Positions 38,823 to 48,260 of a stretch of DNA of 64,000 bases are shown piece after piece; positions within the stretch are counted from its first letter, which is position 1, and the number at the start of each line of letters is the position of its first letter. Origin of the DNA: Phymatolithon calcareum. Taxonomy: Eukaryota; Rhodophyta; Florideophyceae; Hapalidiales. The stretch covers positions 1,736,001 through 1,800,000 of the forward strand of contig OZ345369.1 in the NCBI GenBank assembly GCA_977006965.1, read 5' to 3'. The notes under the pieces were generated by a model, which was not told where the DNA came from, searched no databases, and saw only the letters and a program-made list of their open reading frames with translations. A program made the position numbers and the translations under genes.

Positions 38823-41016
38823 TTAGACCTCACGACCGGACTGTGCTGCCCAGTCTCCGTCTTCTCCAAAGTCCATTTCTGACGTCGCGTTCGTATTCAT
38901 GGCTGATAGAATGTTTATTCCCATAGACACTTCTGTCTCCTCTGCTGCGTCACGTGCCTCCTTTTCTTTCACGTATGCGTTCCATGACGTAAACTCGAAT
39001 CGCTCTTTGCGGTAGGATACAAGCAGAGACGGTCGCTCCTCGTTGTCATGTTCTACGTTCGTTCCACCGCCGTACATGCACGTCGCGGGAGCCTCTTCAA
39101 CGCTGAATGCTGCGAAGATCCTGTTTCCAGTACCGCGAACTGGATCGACAGGGGGTCCTGTCCCCCGTTCCGGTGTCCATCGCGCGTTCAAATCAACCTC
39201 ATCCACGTAAGACGGAATATCTTCCAAGTTAAATGACCGAGACAAGATTCCTCTACCGGAGAAAGAGCAAACACGTAAAATTTCCGAAGCATCGCGTAAT
39301 ATCCAACAGCATGGAGATGAAGGGCACGGAGAGATAGGTCAGACAATGAGAGCAAAGTGTTTAAGTCCTCGTACTTGTAAGCTGCAGTTAAACAATCAGC
39401 GGCTACCTTGTGGAGACTCCATTTCTCCGTCATAGACAGGTAATCTTGTTCTGCGTTCCGGGGGTTCCTCGCGTACTTTCGCCAATGCAGCACTACGGTC
39501 AGAAACGGAAATTTTTTCGCCAGTCCATCGTACTTCGCACGGTTTCGGCTCAGCTTCCCTGATTTGTCAACATCATTATCTGCTGCCGAAACCCGCTCAC
39601 AGAGATCGATCTGCCATGTTTTGTCCGGAGCAATTTCAGCCCGGTTCTGGCTGCCTGGCGCTCCATCAGAGAGAAGTTCAATCCAATATCCGTCGGCCTT
39701 TGCAGCGTCCACCGTATTGTACGCTGATATTTTTTCCACGAGAAACATGACATTCTTGTACAAGATCTTTCGCGCTTCATTTCTTGCGGTAGTCAATTTT
39801 GTGAGGAATTCCCTCCTCATTTGAAGTACAGCGTAAACGACAAGTTCCATGAACTTTTCATGTTGCCCTGTTAGTCCCATTCGCTTCCTCTTTTGGTCCG
39901 CGAGAGTCTCCTTGCTACCCCGCACAGCACGCGGTTGAGATTCAGATCGTCCACAAGACGAGCTAGAACTTGGTGATATCGCCCTGTCCCTGCGATCATT
40001 CCTGCCAGAAGAGCTTTGAGAAGCAGTTGATACTGCTCTGGCAAGTAGAAAAGTTTCATCCTTGTTCTCCTCAACAGAGAGAATGCGGTCGACAATTTTC
40101 AAGGTATTGGAAAAGTTTCCGAAAGCCTTCAGCCACGGTGGAATGTGCAATGCAGGATTTCGGCCGTATGTCTCCGCTTGGGTAGAGAGCCATTTCATTG
40201 TGATACCAACCTTCCGCGCCAGTACAAAACGCAATACAAGAGACCACAGCGCCCCGACTTGAGTGTTGTATTTATGTACTCCAAATTCCTTCACAGAGCC
40301 AAAGAATGTAACGCCGAGTCCCGAAGTGCGCTTAATAATCCCAGCGTACGGCGTCATGCGAAGCAGTGCGAGCGGGTCCAGCCAACACTGAAATGCAGGA
40401 TTTTGCATTGGGAATGAGGTTACGCTTACCAAGATTAAAAATAGAAAGTGCTCTTCGAAACCCTGGTCAGGATTTAGGAGCACTTCCAAGTGCTCCATTT
40501 CAGACGGTGGGTCAACGGTCTTCCTCTTCTTCCCGGTAAGCCCGAGCTCCTTGCTTTTGGCGTCTATAGCGAACCGGACGAAAGAGGCATTCATTTTGTC
40601 GACAACAATCGTCATGGCCCTCATTTCCACCCGAAGGGCCTCAGTCTTTTGCATATAGTCCACGGATAAATCGTCCCTCACGCGTGCAAGTAGTTGGATC
40701 ATCGATCAATGACAGCTGCATCTGGCGGCATCCTCTGCAGGAGGGCCCGTAATTCCCGGCGAGTGTCTTGCGGGAGAGAGGCAGCGTTTGTGGGCGTCAC
40801 GTTGCGGATGACGGCCTGTGGAGTGTCGGTAAATGTGTGCCGGCCCGGTACGGAACCTGGAGCGGCTGCAGAGATGTTTGACGAAGAGAGCTGTGTTCTC
40901 GAAAGAACCGCACGAGTACCGAGCGCCGCTCCGTGGCCTTGGACGGCTACAGGCAAAGATGAGGATTCAGCTTGATTTTGCCCAGTCCGTGGCGGAAGCG
41001 GAGGGGGAATATCCAT
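38823..41016 (-). pseudogene. Module B gene 1, split by two frameshifts
   Basis: The probable start is the ATG at 41016 (MDIPPPLPPRTG). Three overlapping frames follow: 41016-40699, 40702-39188 and about 39260-38823. The middle block carries the family's conserved core (AKADGYWI, TWQIDL, FPFLTVVL, EKWSLHKVAAD, LSLRA) and an NLS-like GKKRKTVD. The last shift occurs near 39245-39260, just after the region matching LSSAEK in module A. Both shifts move the frame in the same direction. The first junction is an ATGA overlap, which could look like bacterial coupling but is better explained as decay because module A keeps one frame. The C-terminal 140 residues are acidic. Confidence 0.8.
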
Positions 41017-42615
41017 TTTGGGGTTCTGCTGCGAGTTGAGATTAAAATGACTGGATTCCACGATAGCACTGTCTCGCAATACATTAAATTCATATATTGT
41101 GGGACTGGAGCACACGCGCGTGCTGGCTGGAGTCTGAGCCCTGTCAAGAAGGCACAGCCGGGCACTGAAGTGCACTTATGTGTGGCATTAGTACTGCACT
41201 ACAGAGCCCTGAAACACACCGATTGGTCCATTCAGCCAGTATGCTCCAGTAAATAGTACACTAGTTCCGATGCACTGATCTTTCCGGATTCAAAATGCCA
41301 GAAGTAGATCACTGTCCAGGTTTTCTCAAAATATTATTTTAAATTAACATTGCTCGCACCGCGCAGGGAGCGCCCCGACAAAACCAAGTTCATTAACACT
41401 GCACGAGTACATGCGTCGACGGAAGCGCTTGCAGACAGAAGCGAAGCACCTAGGTGCTTGAGCAAAGCTTTGCATGAATCGGAGTGGCTTCCTCGCTCTG
41501 CATTGATGGGATCGCGTTTTTTTAATTCGAAACCTTAAGGTATGTAATGCACCCGCGCGCCGATCTGCGGGTAAATCTTGAACACCTAATCACTGACAGC
41601 TCACTCGTATACACTCCACATGGACGATCACTTGCGAATAAGATTCGGCAACGCGTGTTGTGCGGTTTTCGTGCAAAATTTCCACAGCACAACTCTTCGG
41701 CGCAAACCGATTACTCGAAATTTGGATGCTGTTTGGTACGTGTGGCCTATTCTCTTTGGATATTTCGTTCACCCGTGATTACAGCGACCTCATCCATATC
41801 TGAACTGTTCCTAACATTTTTCGATCTCATGAAATTCGCTCGCGTATTAATTGACATTTTTGCCAGCGGGCTCTCACAGGACTCATTTCCGATTATGAAA
41901 TAATACATACGAACACTATCTCGTCAATGAACCCAGAGTCCCTTCCTTCCCCGTCGACGTCGGATAAGAAGAAGTGTTGCTGTTCTACGTAAGTTGAGCT
42001 TCTCTATTCTTCGTGCCGAATACTGCCTCAGGAGAAAACTAATCAGTGTTTCTATTTTCTTCGGTTTCCAAACTCTGCGTGAGGTCATTGTCCTCTTCAG
42101 TTATCCCTTCCAGGTTCCGAGTGCTTTCTAGGCGGCCCGTTCGAAAAAGTCTGTAACTTCAAGAAGGTAAACAGCATATACACTAAGTTTCTAGAACGAA
42201 GTTAGGCACTAAGAATTGCACTGGTAGCGCCTAAGATGTAGTTTAGATTTTCTGACATTATCGTTAGCTCCACTTAACTATAACGCCATCCACGATCTTT
42301 AGGTTTTCCCGTGCTTTCGCTGACTCTACGACAATAGATTAAATCTACCGCCTTCTCTTCAATCATTTCTCTAAAACGAATTCCAGTACCTCGATCAATC
42401 TATTCATGTGTGCTTTTACCTTGTACGTGCCCAGCTCGTGCTGCCAGTGCATTCCCTACGTTCCCTTAGTCTCAACGTTGAGCGCATTTCGTACAGGTTG
42501 CAGGTCTGTAGTCCCTCACGCATTGCCACTAATATATGTTCCCCTCTAGCAGATTACAGATATCTCCATGCTGTAATACCAAAGTATTTTATGCGCACAG
42601 GGGCACTCTTGAAAA

Positions 42616-42673
42616 TGAAGTGCCTAGCACGAGCCCCATTGCATATGCAATGGGGCTCGTGCTAGGCACTTCA
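42616..42673. repeat. 58-bp perfect palindrome without a loop
   Basis: The 29-bp arms are exact reverse complements meeting at GCATATGC. The outer part reads TGAAGTGCCTAGCACGAGCC and its complement. Such a sequence extrudes easily as a cruciform and is normally unstable, so persistence or recent origin is notable. It ends 8 bp before the target duplication of the neighbouring TIR element. Confidence 0.95.
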
Positions 42674-42681
42674 ATCATAAT

Positions 42682-43235
42682 GCACTAGCAGGGGAATGTA
42701 AGAAGGGGAGGAAAGCAAAGCGTATGACAACCGAAATTTGTACAAACACAATAGCGCTCTTTATTTGAAACCATGGACTCGCATCAAAAAAGCATATATG
42801 AAACCAGATTTACTGTCCAAAATGTACGCTTGTATTCGCCGCGGTGAATGTCAGGGGGGCTAATAATCGCGCATCCATTTTGTGGTCAAAAATAATGACC
42901 AAACAGAAAGTCTAGAAATGGGCACAGCTTGTGCACGTGAGCGGGATTTTGTGCCAATAGTTTCGAAGAGCTCGGCTGACGCCAACGCACAAACCGCATT
43001 GATTAAGGCATAGATACTGTCAGGTGCATAGCGCTCTATAAACAGTGAGCGCTTATTGGTTGAAGTTCTCGAATACGCAGTGGCAGGTGAATACGAGTAC
43101 ATTAAATTCACTAATTTTGCTGATACGTGAATTCCCTCATAATTTTGTCTGCAGAAACGACTACGGATTTTTATTTATTTTTTTGATGCATTAAAATTCT
43201 GCTTTCCTCCCCTTCTTACATTCCCCTGGCACTAG
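42682..43235. mobile_element. Non-autonomous TIR element (MITE-like), 540 bp
   Basis: Perfect 28-bp terminal inverted repeats (42689-42716 and 43201-43228) begin CAGGGGAATGTAAGAAGGGG. They are flanked by a 7-bp direct repeat GCACTAG at 42682-42688 and 43229-43235. The interior has no transposase frame. A CAGGG-type end recalls hAT elements, but those usually duplicate 8 bp, so the superfamily is left open. Confidence 0.9.
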
Positions 43236-43409
43236 GGTCGAAAAATTGTGTCCATCTTAAATGCATGAAGTTACAAACGTATATTCACCATTTCCCAATT
43301 TTTGGAAATGCCCTGCACCTGTGACAAGACTGCACATTGAGGCACCGGTTGCACCCCCAGTGTCCCAGTCTGACCGCGCGGCGCCCCGCGCGCGCTAGTC
43401 CCGGCGGGG

Positions 43410-44771
43410 ATGGCAGCCTGCAACGACCCTGTGCCAAATCTCAGGGCCGTCGTCGCGCTCTCGCGAGAAGAGGTCACAATCCTTCGAGCAGCCGGTCTGC
43501 GCAGTCTCCCTGCCGCGCACGAACTTCGCGACATTGCGTGTTGGGCACGGCTTTCATGGCGTCCTGCGGTGCGCGTGCACGCTCTGCGCGCCCTCGTGCG
43601 CTCCCCGGCTGCACTCGCCAGTCTTTCCGCGCGTGCACAGGACATGCTGTTTGCGGTTTTCCGCACCATCAACGCGTCCAATCGTGACGTTGCGGCGCAG
43701 ATCTTTGGTGTCTTGTTGCTCGCTGAGGACCCGTGGTTGATCGATGCGGGCGGTGACGGTGCTGACGGGGATGCACAGCGCTCCATTGACGCATTTCTGC
43801 GCTTGTATGACGCGCGCCATCAGTTCCTTGGCGACGCTAGCGCTACCGCGGGCGCATTTGCTGACCCGGAGTTGCTTCATCGGGAATCTGACGCAATGCG
43901 CAGACATTTGCATCATCCCGTCCCGCATGCGCCGGAGTCGGCGCCGAAAACAAGGCGCATTTCTGCGGCTGCTTCGCGTGCACAGGGGGCTGGAGCCGGC
44001 TCTGAGGCGGGTTCTGCGACAGGTATGCGGGGTATGAGTATGTTTGCCGGGTCTTCGTCGGACGGTGGTGATGATCGCGCTGAGCTTGAAGTGCGTGTTG
44101 CCGACCTCACTCGTGAGGTTGAGTCGATGAAAGAGCAATTACGGGAAAACGAGCGACGTATCGCGAATTTACACTCTACTTTTGACTATCTGGCGAAAGT
44201 TCTTCTCGACGAGTTCGCCACATCCACCTGCGTTCTCCCGCAAATTGTCGCTCCTATGAGACCGCCGAACGCCGCATCACCAGCACGGCAGACTATGGAC
44301 GTCGAGAACCCCTCGGCCCACACCGCATCAAATGGAGGGACAGGTTCACCACAACTAACAACAGCGCCCCATTCAACCTCTGTTCCGGATCCCAGCGCTG
44401 GTAAGCCTCCCTCAGGGCTGCGGGATAACGGGCATGCGGTGCCCGCACTACCCAGCCCGGAGCAGCAACGCGTGCGGAAGCCGGCAGTTCCGCGTAGTGG
44501 CTATGTGGCGCCGTATTCGACGCCGGCGACTCCAGCGGGGGCGGTTGAAGGTGGTGCGAAGCGTGGCGATCCTGAACAGCGCCGACGGTTACTGGAGTCA
44601 TTTCGCAGTGTCATGGAGGCGACACCGTGGAGTGCATTTCTGGATAACAACCGGCAGTCGAGCTCCGTGTCGGCGGAAAATGCAGGCGGTGCGGATGTGG
44701 CAGCGCTAGCGGCGCGACGAGGACCGGTGCTTGTATTTCGCGACGGAAGATGGGTGGAGCGTAACGGGTAG
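43410..44771 (+). CDS. Helical-repeat and coiled-coil hypothetical protein
   Basis: The 453-residue protein has an N-terminal all-helical, ARM/HEAT-like part (about 10-115: SREEVTILRAAGLRSLPAAH, then WRPAVRVHALRALVRSP, then RDVAAQIFGVLLLAEDPW). A linker follows, then a coiled coil at about 225-262 (AELEVRVADLTREVESMKEQ onward), a long Pro/Ser-rich disordered stretch, and an Arg-rich C-terminal helix. I do not recognise it. GC content is visibly higher than in the flanking DNA, as expected for a host gene here. The frame is open from the ATG with no introns. A role as an adaptor or scaffold is a guess from architecture. Confidence 0.7.
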   Translation: MAACNDPVPNLRAVVALSREEVTILRAAGLRSLPAAHELRDIACWARLSWRPAVRVHALRALVRSPAALASLSARAQDMLFAVFRTINASNRDVAAQIFGVLLLAEDPWLIDAGGDGADGDAQRSIDAFLRLYDARHQFLGDASATAGAFADPELLHRESDAMRRHLHHPVPHAPESAPKTRRISAAASRAQGAGAGSEAGSATGMRGMSMFAGSSSDGGDDRAELEVRVADLTREVESMKEQLRENERRIANLHSTFDYLAKVLLDEFATSTCVLPQIVAPMRPPNAASPARQTMDVENPSAHTASNGGTGSPQLTTAPHSTSVPDPSAGKPPSGLRDNGHAVPALPSPEQQRVRKPAVPRSGYVAPYSTPATPAGAVEGGAKRGDPEQRRRLLESFRSVMEATPWSAFLDNNRQSSSVSAENAGGADVAALAARRGPVLVFRDGRWVERNG

Positions 44772-45192
44772 CAAGCAAGCAAACACGGCTATCGAAGACT
44801 GATTTTTAGCGCCATCTCTTTTGCTGTAGTGATGGGCAGTGGTTTCTTTGTTAACATTACTCTAACTGATTGTCTAGTCTAGCTTGACCTAATGGAATAC
44901 ATGTACAGTGCGGAAGTTAGCGGGTTCTCTGAGCTCTTTGGACATAACCTGACTTTCTCTTGCAACCTCGTTTGTCTGCACCATAATAAAATGTTACGCA
45001 GACTTCACTATTCACATTAAGACAAATAAACAGAATCTGTACACCACCACACACAACAGAATAAGCTCCCTTGGAAACCACGGTGGAAACGAAAACAGTT
45101 CTCTGCAGGAACCCAAAATCGAGAGAATAAGCCGTTCAGTCGCAGGTTACCAGCGCCACAACCGATAATAAATAGAAACTGTTGGTACTCGT
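44772..45192. other. Convergent 3' intergenic
   Basis: This lies between the 3' ends of convergent genes. It probably contains both 3' untranslated regions. Nothing else was seen. Confidence 0.5.
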
Positions 45193-46320
45193 TCATGCGC
45201 CTTCGTTGTTCTCCACGCTCGTCTTTGCGCTGTCCTCGATTGCCTCTCCCGATCGCCAGCGCGAAACCGGTTTTCTAGATGGCGCATGATATAGGCTTGC
45301 AAGAAGCCTTTCTACAGTCATTTTTTCCTCCGACGTCTGCGACAATTGTGTGGCATCCTCGTTAGGAGTTTGAATCTTGGCTTGCTGCGCTACTTCCGCA
45401 AACAATTTCTCCATACATTTGTCAGCATCCCATCGACTGGAAACAACACTTTCCGGCCAGTCATCACGTAATCTCTCCCAAAACAATTGCTGATAAACCT
45501 CAGCCTGTACTTCGTTCGGGTCCGGAGTATAAAACGCCGTACTCTGTCCTGATACGTCATTTCCAGACTCCGAAATAGTTCCGGTGGCGCTGGGTAGATG
45601 TACCACACCCCCACTGCGCGATGTACCAGCCCCCATAGAGCGAGATCGATCCGCAAACGGCGCAGTGCATAACGATGATGCGACGGTAGAAGCTGTGGAT
45701 GCGACCGAGTCTAACTTGACGAGCCGTGACGAAGATTCATTCCGTCGAAAACCACGACCGGATACGAGCGGCGGGAGTGGTGGTAATGCGGAAGCAAGCC
45801 CGTCAACAGACGCGGAAGGGTCGAGAGAATTGCCGTTCAAAGGGCGCGTGCGAAAAACCTTATGCCCTGAAATTTGGTTCATTTTGATAATGACATGCAG
45901 CGTAGCATTGAGAGGGGATTGCTGGAGAAGAATGTTACGATCGAGAAAACTGAGCGGGGCGACGTCGGCAAGGTCGATTTCAACTACGCCTTCGGGATTA
46001 TAAGAGGGAAGTCCGATGCGCGAGCGACGTTCGGAGCGTAAGTGTAGTTGAAGCACAGTGCTTTGCAGTGTGAGGGCATCTTCGTCGGCAGGGTCGGAAG
46101 CTATTCTTGCAACAAAAGGGAAAACAGTGTCCCATTCAATGAAATTTCCAGGCTGCACCGGACGCGCATCTGTGAAACCGTAATGAGGAGAGCCTGCATT
46201 GCGTCGCGCCATACGCCAGTGAATGGAGAGCATGCGATGCGTAACGGGAATCGAGTTGAGACGGCGCACTGTGAGTTCGACGCTGAACTTACGCTCTGCA
46301 CCGCGGGTGCGAAAAACCAT
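45193..46320 (-). CDS. NT-type C2 domain protein
   Basis: The 375-residue protein starts at the ATG at 46320 (MVFRTRGAERKFSVELTVRR). The open frame extends upstream, but that part has no domain and would spoil the domain start. Residues 1-about 155 fit the N-terminal C2 (NT-C2, EEIG1/EHBP1) domain. There is a basic first strand, W-D in IEWDTVFPFVARI, LQSTVLQLHLRSE, and an inner segment GVVEIDLADVAPL followed by NATLHVIIKMNQI. The rest is Ser-rich and probably disordered. A helical end (QQLFWERLRDDWP and TVERLLASLYH) may bind a partner. NT-C2 proteins are thought to bind membranes and link them to cytoskeleton or organelle movement. The partner here is unknown. A cluster of ATCGAT sites lies 240-330 bp upstream. 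Confidence 0.82.
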   Translation of the reverse strand: MVFRTRGAERKFSVELTVRRLNSIPVTHRMLSIHWRMARRNAGSPHYGFTDARPVQPGNFIEWDTVFPFVARIASDPADEDALTLQSTVLQLHLRSERRSRIGLPSYNPEGVVEIDLADVAPLSFLDRNILLQQSPLNATLHVIIKMNQISGHKVFRTRPLNGNSLDPSASVDGLASALPPLPPLVSGRGFRRNESSSRLVKLDSVASTASTVASSLCTAPFADRSRSMGAGTSRSGGVVHLPSATGTISESGNDVSGQSTAFYTPDPNEVQAEVYQQLFWERLRDDWPESVVSSRWDADKCMEKLFAEVAQQAKIQTPNEDATQLSQTSEEKMTVERLLASLYHAPSRKPVSRWRSGEAIEDSAKTSVENNEGA

Positions 46321-46554
46321 TGCAAAAGAATGTATCAGCCCCACAGGCGGCGCTGAATAGAAAGGTCGCGCTTGGACACCACGCCGCGCATGCGCGGGCG
46401 TCCGAGGACGCTGGCGGAGCGCGGCTCGGCACCTTTGGTGGGGCTTGCCGTGGAGCGTAGCTAAAGCGAAAAAAAGGACAGGCAATGATGGTCCTCTTCG
46501 CTGCGTTGGTTGGACAAAGTTTGAGGGTAGTGTCAGCATCAAACAAAATACTGA

Positions 46555-46649
46555 AAAATCGATAATATTATCGATTTTGTAATCGATTGAGTCTATGTGC
46601 GTGAAAAATTTAATCTATAGTTATCGATTGCCCTTGAGAGCGAATCGAT
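46555..46649. promoter_or_regulatory. Cluster of five ATCGAT sites including a 24-bp palindrome
   Basis: ATCGAT occurs at 46558, 46570, 46582, 46623 and 46644, while chance predicts about one in 4 kb. The first two form the perfect palindrome 46555-46578. The cluster lies upstream of the minus-strand NT-C2 gene, where a promoter or enhancer is expected. Regulatory function is inferred from density and place only. Confidence 0.4.
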
Positions 46650-47631
46650 AATCAAAAGGATCCTATTTCATGGAATAGGGAGGCATGCCTAATCAATTTT
46701 TGCATTGTTTGATTTGGAATGAAAACTGAACTCTGATGCCATCAAATGTGTCAGGTTGCATGGGGCATCAACGCGAGAAGTCTGCTTTCCTACAGGAGAG
46801 AGTTGATTCAAGAAGCGCTCTCCCATGTTTTGCAAGTGCGGTCAACGAAGCAGTTGTTATAATCGAAAAGCTCAGCGTGCAGGCTGATATTGCAGGACAT
46901 GAGTTCGATTACATTCTTCATCTTGTTTACCAACATTCTCCCCGATCCGCACATACGGTCGCGAGAAAGAGTCATAGGATGTTTGATTGAAAATGATATG
47001 TGACGCAGAGGATAGTCGTCCCCCCGCATCTAGTTTTTAGAAAAACATGCATGTTTTGTAGTTTCCAGATTGAGTTTATAACTTTATCACTACAGTTACG
47101 GCGAATAAAAAACTACAGAGCAGAACAGTTAGGCGGGATGATGGACGCCAATACTGTACTGTATGTTTACAGAAAATACGTACTGTGTCGTGTGTTGTTG
47201 CACCCATTCTTCATGGTTGTGTGCAAGACTATGGTGTCAGTCTGGCGAATGTGCTTTCGAAGGTTCACGAATTTACCTTCTCAGAAATAGGGTGCTTATT
47301 GCGCAATGTTCCGTGATTATTATTCTCCCTGTGAAATCAATAATGTATCATCACGCCACGCAAATCTGTATCTATGTAATTCCTGAAGCGCATGCACCAC
47401 TCCGGATGCGCGGTGTGTTCCTTTGCACAACGCCCAACTCCCAGTCCTCTTTTGCTTTCTACAATGCATTTCTACTGTCCTCATCTTCACCAGATCCTTT
47501 TGCATCTATTTTCTGATTGCATGAGTGTCTTCCCTCCCGTTCACAGCGCTGCTGCGGGCAATTCATGGTATTGCAAAACAAGTCTCAAGACCGAACTGAT
47601 TTTCTTCATTACTGGTGAAAATTTCCAATTT

Positions 47632-47697
47632 CTTGTTCTGCGCGGTGAACCGTATGCGGTTTACGGCGGTTTTCAACAGTTCACCGCGCAGAACAAG
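47632..47697. repeat. Hairpin with 19-bp perfect arms
   Basis: CTTGTTCTGCGCGGTGAAC at 47632-47650 has an exact reverse complement at 47679-47697. The 28-base loop itself contains a small CCGTA/TACGG stem. It resembles a small-RNA precursor fold as much as a foldback repeat. Confidence 0.92.
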
Positions 47698-47791
47698 TAT
47701 GGTCGTCCTTCATTGCCTCGGATCACTCTGTTAGCGCCGTGTTGACACTGCCGATCTCCCAGGTCCTCATCGTACGAAAATAGCCCGATCA

Positions 47792-47844
47792 TCAAGATCA
47801 AACACATTGCAGTCTGATGATCAGGCTGCAATATGTTCATCTTG
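47792..47844. repeat. Hairpin with about 26-bp arms
   Basis: The arms contain CATTGCAGTCTGA and TCAGGCTGCAATATG, with outer TCAAGAT and ATCTTGA, three or four mismatches and a two- to three-base loop. Confidence 0.8.
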
Positions 47845-48177
47845 AAATTAACAAAAGTCCCATCTCCATGCACGCCAGTTCATTTCTGCGTCGATGCGTT
47901 ACAGTGCGCCATTTCCACGTCCAGATTGGCGCATATGTTTCTCCGCAGCCTGAGAGAAGCGGGGAATTCTACGTCGCAGAAAGCGTAAAATCCTCGGCGA
48001 TTGGACGTTGAACAGAAATGCGAAATTTCATACCACCTTCACCCCCACGCGCAAGTGCTCTTTTCGCACATGCAATTACCTCGTTCTCCCCAATTGGATG
48101 CGAAACGCTTGTCACACCTCCCATCGCTGCTCCACCGCGAACAAGGGGTAACTTCTTTTGTACCGGTCATCCCGTCA

Positions 48178-48184
48178 TATAAAT
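48178..48184 (+). promoter_or_regulatory. TATA-like box of phosphate transporter gene
   Basis: TATAAAT lies about 80 bases before the ATG at 48261. This is a usual TATA-to-ATG distance if the leader is short. Confidence 0.4.
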
Positions 48185-48260
48185 CCTCTCTGCACCACTC
48201 GTACCACGTCAATTATTCCCCGCCACTGCGCCGTCGTCTCCACACCGCTCGACCACGACA

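Larger units (their letters stand above)
32902..41016. mobile_element. Module B: decayed inverted relative of module A
   Basis: Gene families 3, 2 and 1 occur as minus, plus, minus. This is the order and relative orientation of module A read from the opposite strand. Protein similarity is clear but far from identity, so the two are separate old lineages rather than a recent duplication. Gene 3 has one nonsense codon, gene 2 two nonsense codons and a deletion with frameshift, and gene 1 two frameshifts. Coordinates are gene boundaries only. Confidence 0.75.
41017..43409. other. Intergenic with palindrome and TIR element
   Basis: No convincing gene. The A/T-rich part 41900-42400 has nothing recognisable. 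The 58-bp palindrome at 42616-42673 and the TIR element at 42689-43228 are described separately. The right terminus of module B should lie here. Confidence 0.5.
46321..48260. other. Divergent intergenic with hairpins
   Basis: These 1.9 kb separate divergent genes. They hold an ATCGAT cluster (46558-46649), hairpins at 47632-47697 and 47792-47844, and a TATA-like box at 48178. Short frames between 46736 and 47745 have no recognised motif. Confidence 0.5.

Noticed and set aside
40699-40702. ATGA overlap in module B gene 1 as prokaryote-like translational coupling
   Set aside because: The module A homologue is one continuous frame and the other module B genes are broken as well, so a decay frameshift is the simpler reading.
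18586-41016. Terminal inverted repeats or CACTA ends for modules A and B
   Set aside because: Several CACTA/CACTG words occur in the flanks, but none has an inverted partner at the other side, so no boundary is claimed.
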